From Clostridium cavendishii DSM 21758 (GTDB taxonomy: Bacteria; Bacillota; Clostridia; Clostridiales; Clostridiaceae), in NCBI RefSeq assembly GCF_900141845.1, contig NZ_FQZB01000008.1:62001-126000 (forward strand): 64,000 nucleotides of DNA, written 5' to 3'. The position numbers and the translations under genes are program-made. This document shows positions 25,474 through 33,568 of this stretch, piece after piece. How positions within the stretch are numbered: the stretch's first letter is position 1; each line of letters opens with the position of its first letter. The notes under the pieces were generated by a model. It saw only the letters and a program-made list of their open reading frames with translations. It made no database searches and was not told where the DNA came from.

Positions 25474-26565
25474 ATGAATCTAAATAGAATAGTTTTAAAG
25501 GATATGGATTATATTATAGAAAATCTATCTTTAAAGGAAAAAAATTGTTTTAAAGGAAGTAATATCTTGATTACAGGTTGTGCTGGATTTTTAGGATATT
25601 ACTTTATAAACTTTTTTACTTCAAAAATGGACTGTCTTGGAATCAATTCAATAATAGGTCTTGATAATTTTAAACTTGGAAAAGCAGATTGGATTCATAA
25701 TATAGCCAAAGAAAATAGTAATCTTAAAATTTATAATTTTGATATAACAAAAGATAATATAGAAAATATCGAGGGTACAGAAAATTGTAATTTAATTATC
25801 CATATGGCATCTATAGCATCTCCTATATTTTATAGACAGTATCCAATAGAAACATTAGATGCCAATATCTGGGGGCTTAGAAATTTACTTGATTTTTATA
25901 AAAATAAAAACATAAAAGGATTCTTATTTTTTTCTAGTAGTGAGATATATGGAAATCCCACTTATGAATTTATACCAACTTCTGAAGAATATAACGGGAA
26001 TGTTTCGCCATTAGGTCCTAGAGCTTGTTATGATGAATCAAAAAGATTTGGAGAAACTATGTGCTATTTATTCTCTAACCAATACAATATGCCTATAACA
26101 ATAGCAAGACCTTTTAATAACTACGGTCCTGGAATGAAGCTAGACGATCAAAGAGTTCCTGCTGATTTTGCAAAAGCTGTATTTGAAAATAGAGATATAG
26201 TTATGTTTTCTGATGGAAGTCCAACAAGAACCTTCTGTTATATAGCAGATGCTATAATAGGATATTTAAAAGTACTTACTTATGGTAAATTTGATTATTT
26301 CAATATAGGTATAGATACTCCTGAAATTTCAATAAAAGAACTTGCAGATATTTATGTAGATAAGGCAAAAAAGATTTTTGGACATGAATGTAATGCTCAG
26401 TTTCAAATATCTAGTGATAAAGATTATTTAACTAACAATCCTGCACGAAGATGCCCTGATATAAGTAAAGCAAAAACAACCTTAATGTATAATCCATCTA
26501 TAGATGTTGAGACTGGAGTTGAAAGGTTTTTAGAATATATAAAAATTAACAATGGAGAATTATAG
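25474..26565 (+). CDS. NAD-dependent epimerase/dehydratase, UDP-glucuronate decarboxylase-like
   Basis: A 363-residue extended SDR enzyme. It has the NAD loop ILITGCAGFLGYYF, catalytic SSSEIYG with Y-x-x-x-K in CYDESKRFGE, and a sugar-binding end NYGPGMKLDDQRVPADFAKA then GSPTRTFCYIADAI. This last part is close to UDP-glucuronate decarboxylase and dTDP-glucose dehydratase families. Directly upstream of the UDP-glucose dehydrogenase gene, a role in decarboxylating UDP-glucuronate to a 4-keto-pentose or UDP-xylose is plausible. That substrate is inferred from homology and neighbour only. Confidence 0.85.
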   Translation: MNLNRIVLKDMDYIIENLSLKEKNCFKGSNILITGCAGFLGYYFINFFTSKMDCLGINSIIGLDNFKLGKADWIHNIAKENSNLKIYNFDITKDNIENIEGTENCNLIIHMASIASPIFYRQYPIETLDANIWGLRNLLDFYKNKNIKGFLFFSSSEIYGNPTYEFIPTSEEYNGNVSPLGPRACYDESKRFGETMCYLFSNQYNMPITIARPFNNYGPGMKLDDQRVPADFAKAVFENRDIVMFSDGSPTRTFCYIADAIIGYLKVLTYGKFDYFNIGIDTPEISIKELADIYVDKAKKIFGHECNAQFQISSDKDYLTNNPARRCPDISKAKTTLMYNPSIDVETGVERFLEYIKINNGEL

Positions 26566-26576
26566 GAGTGGATGTT

Positions 26577-27833
26577 GTGATAAATAAAATAACTGTAATG
26601 GGACTTGGATTTGTTGGTCTAACTACTGCTCTTGGATTTAGTGAAAAAGGATATAAAGTTTATGGATATGATATAAATTGTGAAAAGGTAGAAAAGATAA
26701 AAAATGGGATACTTCCTTTTTATGAAAAAAGTATGGAAGAGATTCTAAAGAAAAATATAAATAATAATTTTCTCTTAGTAGATTCTTTAAAAGAAGCAGT
26801 AGAAAATAGTAAGTTTATATTTTTTTGTGTAGGAACTCCTTGTGGGGAAGGTGGGAAGGCAGAACTCACATACTTAATTAATGCAATAAAAGAAACTTTA
26901 AAATATGTGAAAAAAGGGCAGTATAAAATACTTATTATAAAGTCAACTGTTCCACCATCTACAACAAAAAATAGAGTTAAACCTTTTATAGAAGAATGTG
27001 GGTTTATTGTTGGTGAAGATGTAGGGCTTGCTAATAATCCAGAATTTTTGAGAGAAGGATGTGCTTGGGACGACTTTATAAATCCTGATAGAATAGTAAT
27101 AGGACAGAGTGATGAAAATACAGGAAGATATATTGAAGAAATATATAAATGTTTTAATGCGCCTATTTATAAGGTATCTCTAAATACTGGTGAATTTGTA
27201 AAGTACCTTTCTAATACACTTCTTTCAACTATGATAAGTTTTTCAAACGAAATGTCAATGATTGCATGCGAAGTTGGAGATATAAATATAAAGGAAGCTT
27301 TTAAACTACTTCATATAGATAAAAGATGGTTTGGTGAACCAGCTAAAATGAGTACGTATGTTTATCCAGGCTGTGGCTTTGGAGGTTATTGTCTTCCTAA
27401 AGATACACAGGCAATTTATTCACTTTCAAAAGGGAATGGCTTTGAGGCTAAAATTCTTAGAAGTGTTCTTGATGTAAATAATGATATAAAATATTATCTT
27501 GTAAATAAAGTTTTAAAAGAGGTTAAATCTAGTGAATATATAGGAATCTTAGGGTTATCATTTAAACCTAATTCAGATGATATAAGAGAGACACCAGCAA
27601 AGTTTTTTATAGAGGAATTAATTAAAAGAGGTCATTATAATATTATAGCTTATGACCCCTTGGCAATAGATAACTTTAAAAAATCTTATGATTTACCTAT
27701 TAAGTATGCTAAAGATTTAGAGGAAATAATGAATAAGGCTGAAAATATAATTATACTTACTGCGTGGAATGAATTTAAAAATATTTCAAATATAGAAGAT
27801 AAAAAAATATTTGATTTAAGATATATGCTTTAG
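26577..27833 (+). CDS. UDP-sugar 6-dehydrogenase (UDP-glucose/GDP-mannose dehydrogenase family)
   Basis: A 418-residue enzyme oxidising a nucleotide hexose to the uronic acid. Motifs: ITVMGLGFVGLTTALGFSEK, FFCVGTPCGEGGKAE, ANNPEFLREGCAWDDF and the catalytic Cys in YVYPGCGFGGYCLPKD, then LGLSFKPNSDDIRETP. Start GTG 26577 is preferred over GTG 26568 because AGGAG at 26564 is then 8 bases away and the protein begins at the normal NKITVMG position. It probably supplies UDP-glucuronate to the decarboxylase-like enzyme encoded just upstream. Confidence 0.92.
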   Translation: MINKITVMGLGFVGLTTALGFSEKGYKVYGYDINCEKVEKIKNGILPFYEKSMEEILKKNINNNFLLVDSLKEAVENSKFIFFCVGTPCGEGGKAELTYLINAIKETLKYVKKGQYKILIIKSTVPPSTTKNRVKPFIEECGFIVGEDVGLANNPEFLREGCAWDDFINPDRIVIGQSDENTGRYIEEIYKCFNAPIYKVSLNTGEFVKYLSNTLLSTMISFSNEMSMIACEVGDINIKEAFKLLHIDKRWFGEPAKMSTYVYPGCGFGGYCLPKDTQAIYSLSKGNGFEAKILRSVLDVNNDIKYYLVNKVLKEVKSSEYIGILGLSFKPNSDDIRETPAKFFIEELIKRGHYNIIAYDPLAIDNFKKSYDLPIKYAKDLEEIMNKAENIIILTAWNEFKNISNIEDKKIFDLRYML

Positions 27834-27843
27834 GGGGGAAATT

Positions 27844-29163
27844 ATGAAAGATGAAAGTAAATTAAGAGAAGAGATAATCCTTAGAGTTGAAGAAATTTAT
27901 AAACTTAGAAAAAGTAAGGAGAAATTTATACCGGGACAGTCAAGAGTTCATTACTCAGGTCGTATATTTGATGAAAAAGAAATGATTGCAATGGTAGATT
28001 CAGTTCTTGATTTCTGGCTTACACTAGGTCAAAAAGGAAAAGAGTTTTGTGATACGTTTAAAGAATATATTGGCTCTAAAAATTGTCTTGTATTGAATTC
28101 AGGTTCTTCTGCAAATTTAGTTTCAGTAAGTTCTCTATGCTCTCACAATATAAAAAATCCTATAAAAAAAGACGAGGAAATTATAACTACTGCCATGTCC
28201 TTTCCAACTACAGTTGCCCCAATAGTTCAAAATGGCCTAATACCAGTATTTGTTGATATAGAAGAAAATACTTACAATATAGATACTTCCCAAATAGAAA
28301 ATGCTATTTCAGATAAAACAAGAGCTATTATTGTAACTCACATGCTTGGAAATCCAGTAAATATGGATAAAGTAATAGAAATAGCTAAAAAATATAATCT
28401 TTATGTAATAGAAGATACTTGTGATGCTCTTGATTCTAAATATGATGGTAAATTCTGTGGCACATTTGGTGATTTATCAACTTTTAGTTTTTATCCAGCT
28501 CATCATATAACAATGGGTGAAGGTGGTGCAATATGTACAAATTCAACAGAATTATATAGAACAGCTGTATCCTTAAGAGACTGGGGGAGGGCTTGCTACT
28601 GTCAAACAGGTGAATTAAATCCTAATGGTGCTTGCAATCATAGATTTGACTTTAAATTTGAAGGTTTACCTGATGGTTTTGATCATAAATATGTTCATAG
28701 TAATATAGGCTATAACTTGAAACCATTAGATATTCAATGCGCTATGGGAATTGAACAAATGAAGAAACTTCAAAGCTTTACAGAAAGAAGAAAACATAAT
28801 TTCAATATGTTATTTAAACATTTCAAGAAATATGAGAGTAGTTTTATACTTCCTAAATCCCATGAAAAAGCCGATGCAGCATGGTTTGCTTTCCCACTTA
28901 CAATAAAAGAAACTGCTAACTTCAATAAAAAGGACTTTGTAACTTATTTAGAAAAAAACATGATAGAAACAAGATCTATTTTTGTAGGCAATATTTTAAA
29001 ACACCCTGGATACAAAAATATAAATTGTAGAATTTCGGGAAGCTTAAAATATACAGATCAAGTACTTGATAGAGCATTTTTCATAGGCGTTTATCCTGGA
29101 ATAGATGATGAAAAACTTCAATATATGATGGAATGTATTGATAATTTTATGAATAAATATTAA
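27844..29163 (+). CDS. rfbH: RfbH/E1-type iron-sulfur, PMP-dependent sugar 3-dehydratase
   Basis: A 439-residue member of the DegT/DnrJ/EryC1 fold that is not an aminotransferase. The Schiff-base Lys is replaced by His in SFYPAHHITMGEGG (His220/221), as in CDP-6-deoxy-4-hexulose 3-dehydrase (E1, RfbH, AscC). The [2Fe-2S] ligands of E1 are also kept: Cys193 (EDTCDAL), Cys251 and Cys253 (RACYC) and Cys264. The length equals RfbH. The enzyme should remove the C3 hydroxyl of a 4-keto nucleotide sugar. The usual partners, a CDP-glucose 4,6-dehydratase and an E3 reductase, are not in the window, so the substrate may be a UDP-sugar made by the neighbours. Confidence 0.9.
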   Translation: MKDESKLREEIILRVEEIYKLRKSKEKFIPGQSRVHYSGRIFDEKEMIAMVDSVLDFWLTLGQKGKEFCDTFKEYIGSKNCLVLNSGSSANLVSVSSLCSHNIKNPIKKDEEIITTAMSFPTTVAPIVQNGLIPVFVDIEENTYNIDTSQIENAISDKTRAIIVTHMLGNPVNMDKVIEIAKKYNLYVIEDTCDALDSKYDGKFCGTFGDLSTFSFYPAHHITMGEGGAICTNSTELYRTAVSLRDWGRACYCQTGELNPNGACNHRFDFKFEGLPDGFDHKYVHSNIGYNLKPLDIQCAMGIEQMKKLQSFTERRKHNFNMLFKHFKKYESSFILPKSHEKADAAWFAFPLTIKETANFNKKDFVTYLEKNMIETRSIFVGNILKHPGYKNINCRISGSLKYTDQVLDRAFFIGVYPGIDDEKLQYMMECIDNFMNKY

Positions 29164-29190
29164 TTCAAAATAAAGTTAAGGAGAAAATAT

Positions 29191-30492
29191 ATGTTTGATT
29201 TAGACGCATTCTATGAAAAATGTAAATCTGGAGAAAAAGTTGATTGCAAAGGGGTATTCAATTATATTAAAGGTTTTAAAAATATTATTTTGAGGGGTGC
29301 CTCAGCACAAGGAAAAGCTATTGGGAAGAGACTTTTACAAGAAGGAATCAATATAACACTATATTGGGATCAAAGGTATGAAGAATTACAATTTGTAAAT
29401 GGAATAGCTGTTGAAAAGCCATATGAAAAAAAGTTTGCTTCTCAAGATACACTAATAATTTATTGTATTCCTAATCATGTAATTATGCCTCAACTAATGG
29501 AAGAATTAAGAAAGGAAAATTATAAAAATATAATTCGTGGAGATATTTTGTATAGTGGCAGTATTTGTAGTTTTTCAAAAGGTAGTACTCTTTCAGCTAA
29601 AAGATGTTGGGCAACTGGGGAATGCAGATCTGTAATTTGTGAAAGAGCACAAAATATAATAAAAGCTCAAACTACTACTACTAAACCTGGTGAAAGAATA
29701 GATCTAACATATTGTTGTTTTATAATTAATTCTATTTGTAATTTAAATTGTAAGCATTGTGTACAGTATATAAATAATTATCCATTGCATGCAAGGGGAA
29801 ATGTTTCCGCAGAAACAATATGTAGAGATATTGATTTGTTTTTAGATATGGTAGATTCAGTAGGAACCATATCAGTAATGGGTGGAGAAACTTTTATGCA
29901 TCCAGATATATCAAAAATAGCTAGAAAATTTTCTGAAAAGAAGAATTTTGGGTTTGTTTCTTTTCCTACTAATGGATTATTTGAAATTAAACCAGAACAA
30001 TTAGAAGGAATTACAGACCCACGTATAATAATTGCATTTGGATATTATCTTCATGTTGCCACTGAAGAACAAAAAGAGATATATCGTAAGAATATAGAAT
30101 TAGTTAAATCTTATGGCATTACCTATACAGAATCACTATATCTTCCTTCATGGGTTATTCCTTCAGAAATTTATAAACGAGATGTGGATGAACAATATAT
30201 GACTAACCTTAAAATGCAATGTACAATGCCACCTCGTAATTTGCAAATTAAGAATGGAAAAGTGCACACATGTGATAGAGGAGTAGCAATATATAATATG
30301 GGATTGGCAGATTATCCTAGTGATTATGTTGATTTAACAAAAGATTTATCATTAGAAGAAAAGAGAAATGAATTTAGAGAATTTGTAAATAGGCCATTCT
30401 ATTATACATGTGGGCATTGTAGTGTCGGATTAGAAATTGTTGATTCAGCTGTTCAAGGAAAAAGAGATGTAATAAATAAGAAAAATTCTTAA
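29191..30492 (+). CDS. Radical SAM protein with N-terminal Rossmann-like domain
   Basis: A 433-residue protein. Residues 25-125 resemble a small nucleotide-binding fold (NIILRGASAQGKAIGKRLLQ, ITLYWDQRYEEL, LIIYCIPNHVIMPQL). The radical SAM core begins with CNLNCKHCVQY (CxxxCxxC) near residue 187, then MGGETFMHPDISKIA and FPTNGLF. Extra Cys residues near the end (CTMPPRN, HTCDRG, CGHCSVG) suggest auxiliary cluster binding. It lies inside the glycan island directly after the RfbH-like gene, so it may deoxygenate, dehydrate or epimerise a sugar or glycan. The reaction is unknown. Confidence 0.85.
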   Translation: MFDLDAFYEKCKSGEKVDCKGVFNYIKGFKNIILRGASAQGKAIGKRLLQEGINITLYWDQRYEELQFVNGIAVEKPYEKKFASQDTLIIYCIPNHVIMPQLMEELRKENYKNIIRGDILYSGSICSFSKGSTLSAKRCWATGECRSVICERAQNIIKAQTTTTKPGERIDLTYCCFIINSICNLNCKHCVQYINNYPLHARGNVSAETICRDIDLFLDMVDSVGTISVMGGETFMHPDISKIARKFSEKKNFGFVSFPTNGLFEIKPEQLEGITDPRIIIAFGYYLHVATEEQKEIYRKNIELVKSYGITYTESLYLPSWVIPSEIYKRDVDEQYMTNLKMQCTMPPRNLQIKNGKVHTCDRGVAIYNMGLADYPSDYVDLTKDLSLEEKRNEFREFVNRPFYYTCGHCSVGLEIVDSAVQGKRDVINKKNS

Positions 30493-30515
30493 CTCTAATG
30501 TTAATGGAGGAAATT

Positions 30516-31616
30516 ATGAATTATATAAATAAGATAGAAGAAGCTATAAAATATGCAATAGATACAAATTATGAAATATACAATAGGCAAATTAAAGTAA
30601 GAACTCGATTTAGTGAGGCTAAAAATATTTGTATATTTGGAACAGGAGAATTTTTTGATGATTGTTTTGGACATCCAGGGTTTGATTTTCAATATGTTTG
30701 TGATAATGATGAAAGCAAATGGGGAAAAACTTTTAAGGGAAAGTTATGTATATCCCCTAATGAATTAATGAAAATTGAAGATGTGGTAGTATTAATTATG
30801 GTTGGAAATTATCCACCAATCTCGAAGCAATTGGATGAACTCGGAATTGAAAATTATTCATGTGATGAAATATTTTTAAATGTTTTTGATAAGCATTATG
30901 ACAAGCAATGGTTTATAAATCAAAAAGACCAAATTATACAAGTACTAGATATTTTTGAGGATGAATATTCGAAAGAAGTATATGTTGAGGCACTATGTAA
31001 TAGAATAGCACCTCATATAGCTTTTAAAATATTTAATGAAATTAAAATACCAGGAGAATATTATAATAGTGGGGTTTTCTCACTTACAGATAAAGAGTAT
31101 CTTGTAGATGCAGGTGCATTTGATGGTGATTCATCAGAATCATTTATTAAAGCTGTAAATATGAAGTTTGGGAAGATATATGCATTTGAATTAGAACAAG
31201 ATAATTTCAAATTATTGAAAAACAAAATGGAAATATATCCAAAAGAAAAAATAGAATTATATAATTTAGGCGTATATAATACAGACAAAGTTTTGACATT
31301 TGATGGAGGAAAAGAGGGTTCTCATATAATTGATGGAGGAAATAAAACTGCTAAAGTGGTAAGATTAGATTCGGTGCTTAAAGGGAAAAAAGTTACGTTT
31401 ATTAAGATGGATGTAGAAGGTTCTGAATTAGCAGCATTAGAAGGTGCTATAGGAATAATCAAAGAACAAAAACCTAAATTATCCATAAGTGCATACCACT
31501 ACCTTTCAGATTTATGGACCATTCCATTGTATATTAAAAAAATTAATAGTGAATATAAAATATTTATGAGACATCATGCCCCAACTGTATGGGATACAGA
31601 TTGTTATGCATATTAA
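30516..31616 (+). CDS. FkbM-family methyltransferase (second paralogue)
   Basis: A 366-residue paralogue of the protein at 23277. The N-terminal Rossmann-like part (NICIFGTGEFFDDCF, VCDNDESKWGKTF, VVVLIMVGNYPPISKQL) precedes the FkbM domain (YLVDAGAFDGDSSESFIKAV, KIYAFELEQDNF, FIKMDVEGSELAALEGAIGI). The C-terminal IPLYIKKINSEYKIFMRHHA matches the paralogue. ATG 30516 is preferred, with GGAGG 7 bases before it. The pair probably methylates two positions or two sugars of the same glycan. It is translated together with the radical SAM gene. Confidence 0.88.
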   Translation: MNYINKIEEAIKYAIDTNYEIYNRQIKVRTRFSEAKNICIFGTGEFFDDCFGHPGFDFQYVCDNDESKWGKTFKGKLCISPNELMKIEDVVVLIMVGNYPPISKQLDELGIENYSCDEIFLNVFDKHYDKQWFINQKDQIIQVLDIFEDEYSKEVYVEALCNRIAPHIAFKIFNEIKIPGEYYNSGVFSLTDKEYLVDAGAFDGDSSESFIKAVNMKFGKIYAFELEQDNFKLLKNKMEIYPKEKIELYNLGVYNTDKVLTFDGGKEGSHIIDGGNKTAKVVRLDSVLKGKKVTFIKMDVEGSELAALEGAIGIIKEQKPKLSISAYHYLSDLWTIPLYIKKINSEYKIFMRHHAPTVWDTDCYAY

Positions 31617-31642
31617 TCAAATTATATGTGGGGGAAATAATC

Positions 31643-32698
31643 ATGAATAAAAAACCACTAGTTAGTATCTTAATTCCTAATTATAACTATGGACATTACT
31701 TAGAAAATTGTATTGAAAGCGCATTTAATCAAACATATCCTAATATCGAAATAATTTTTCAAGACAATAATTCCACAGATAATTCATATGATATTGCACT
31801 TAAATATGAAAAAAAATATAGGGGGACACATCGATATTTCTCTGTCGGAAAAAATAAAAGAAATCTTGGTAGTGATATTAATTCTAATATTTGTAGAGAA
31901 CGTTCAGAAGGGAAATATTTAATGTATTTATCATCTGATGATGCAATCAAACCAACCTGTATTGAACGCTGTGTTGAAATAATGGAAAAATATAATAATG
32001 TTGGAATGGTTATGACTCATAGAGATGAAATCTATGAAAATGGAGTTAGTACTAAAACACCCTCATTTTACAATAAAAGTTGTATAATACCGGGCGAAGA
32101 GCAAGCTGCAGTATTCATGATGGCAGGAATAGCAGTTCCATCTCAATTATTATTAAGACGTTCTACTATGGATTTGTTAATAAAAAGAAGAACAACTGCA
32201 TTTCAGGTGGCTGGAGATTGGTACAATAATTTTCTAATGGCTTGTTGTGGGGATGTTGCATATATTAATGAGGCATTATGTTATTATAGAGTTCATACAG
32301 GAAGTGAAACATCAGAATCAGAAGAAAACTTATTGGGGATTTTTGAACATTATCAATTAATTAATTGCTTTAAAAATACTGCTGAAAGTTTTAATTTAAA
32401 AAAACCACTTGAGAGGTATGAGGAAGCTGTAAAAAAGTTAGGTAGTATGTGTTTAAGATATACAGTGAAGATGCTTAAAGCTAATAAAATTGATTCTGCA
32501 AAAAAGTATTTATATATAGCACCAGTTTTTGATGAAAGTATTATTAATAATAAAATATATATAGATTTAAAGGAATGCCTAGAATTAGACATGAAAGAGC
32601 TTAAAAATAAACTAGAAAAAATATCTACACTAACACGTAAGATTTCTTATGAGCCACCAGAAGGATCTGAAATAATAGAAATGTATACCGTCAAGTAA
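31643..32698 (+). CDS. GT2 glycosyltransferase
   Basis: A 351-residue family 2 glycosyltransferase with PLVSILIPNYNYGHYLENCI, the nucleotide motif IIFQDNNSTDNSYDIAL, and MYLSSDDAIKPTCIER as DXD-like metal site. The C-terminal portion is helical. ATG 31643 follows GGGGGA; a longer frame to 31589 overlaps the methyltransferase and has no ribosome site. It is the second sugar transferase of the island. Confidence 0.9.
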   Translation: MNKKPLVSILIPNYNYGHYLENCIESAFNQTYPNIEIIFQDNNSTDNSYDIALKYEKKYRGTHRYFSVGKNKRNLGSDINSNICRERSEGKYLMYLSSDDAIKPTCIERCVEIMEKYNNVGMVMTHRDEIYENGVSTKTPSFYNKSCIIPGEEQAAVFMMAGIAVPSQLLLRRSTMDLLIKRRTTAFQVAGDWYNNFLMACCGDVAYINEALCYYRVHTGSETSESEENLLGIFEHYQLINCFKNTAESFNLKKPLERYEEAVKKLGSMCLRYTVKMLKANKIDSAKKYLYIAPVFDESIINNKIYIDLKECLELDMKELKNKLEKISTLTRKISYEPPEGSEIIEMYTVK

Positions 32699-32736
32699 TT
32701 TTTTTGAACTTTATCAATAATCTGGAGGATATAATT

Positions 32737-33558
32737 ATGGTTAAAGAAACAAAAGTTTTTGATTGTACCATAAGAGAAGTAGGCTATCAAACAGGCTGGT
32801 ATTTTAATAAGGAATTTGTGAGAGATCTATACAGATTTTCAATTGGAAAAGGAATAGACTATTTAGAACTAGGATTTTTCCACAATATACACCATGATAT
32901 TGGAAAAGGTGAATATAGATATTGTAGCACCAAAAATGATGAGATCAAAAAAACACTTGAATCTATAAAAAATATTACTAAACTTTCAGCAATGAGAGAT
33001 ATTCAAAGACCATTATCAAAATTACTACCAAAAGATGAAAGCATAATAGACGCTATAAGAATTTTAACAAGATCTCATGAAACAGATTTCAAAATTTTAA
33101 AAGAACGTGTAGATGAAATAAAAGGTTTAGGATATCAGGTTTTTATAAACTTTACAAGTTCAGGATATAATTCCATAGACAAAAATAAAAGCTTTGCTGA
33201 ATTTGCAAAGAAAAATGATGTAGAAGTTATATATTTTGCAGATACAGAAAGCGTAATGACACCTGATTATGTTATAGACAGTATAAAAGCTTGCCATGAT
33301 TTAGGGGTAAAAGTTGGCATGCACTTTCATAATAAGAATGGTACTGCTGAACTTTTAGCAGATACAGCAATTAAAAATGATGTTGACTATATAGACGGCA
33401 CTTTACTTGGACTAGGTGGAAAATGGAGAGATGGAAATTTAACAATGGAATATATATTAAATAAAATGAATGTTAATGGTGGCTATGAGCTAACTAGATT
33501 AAGAAATGAGTTAATAGAACAATTAATAATGTTTAAAGATTTTTCTGCTGCTGAGTAA
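32737..33558 (+). CDS. DRE-TIM metallolyase (HMG-CoA lyase/4-hydroxy-2-oxovalerate aldolase-like)
   Basis: A 273-residue TIM-barrel enzyme of the HMGL-like family. The metal and catalytic motif DCTIREVGYQTGW at the start corresponds to the D-x-x-R-D/E signature, and the two metal His appear as GMHFHNKNG. It lacks the C-terminal domains of isopropylmalate or citramalate synthases, so a C-C lyase or simple aldolase is likely. ATG 32737 is set by GGAGG. It is followed 10 bases later by the TPP enzyme gene. The two may act in sequence on a 2-oxo acid that donates or receives carbon atoms in branched sugar synthesis. Confidence 0.85.
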   Translation: MVKETKVFDCTIREVGYQTGWYFNKEFVRDLYRFSIGKGIDYLELGFFHNIHHDIGKGEYRYCSTKNDEIKKTLESIKNITKLSAMRDIQRPLSKLLPKDESIIDAIRILTRSHETDFKILKERVDEIKGLGYQVFINFTSSGYNSIDKNKSFAEFAKKNDVEVIYFADTESVMTPDYVIDSIKACHDLGVKVGMHFHNKNGTAELLADTAIKNDVDYIDGTLLGLGGKWRDGNLTMEYILNKMNVNGGYELTRLRNELIEQLIMFKDFSAAE

Positions 33559-33568
33559 GGGGGAAAAG

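Noticed and set aside
27844..29163. Calling the DegT/DnrJ-fold protein a sugar aminotransferase
   Set aside because: The Schiff-base Lys is replaced by His and the four Cys of the E1 iron-sulfur cluster are present, so 3-dehydration is better supported.
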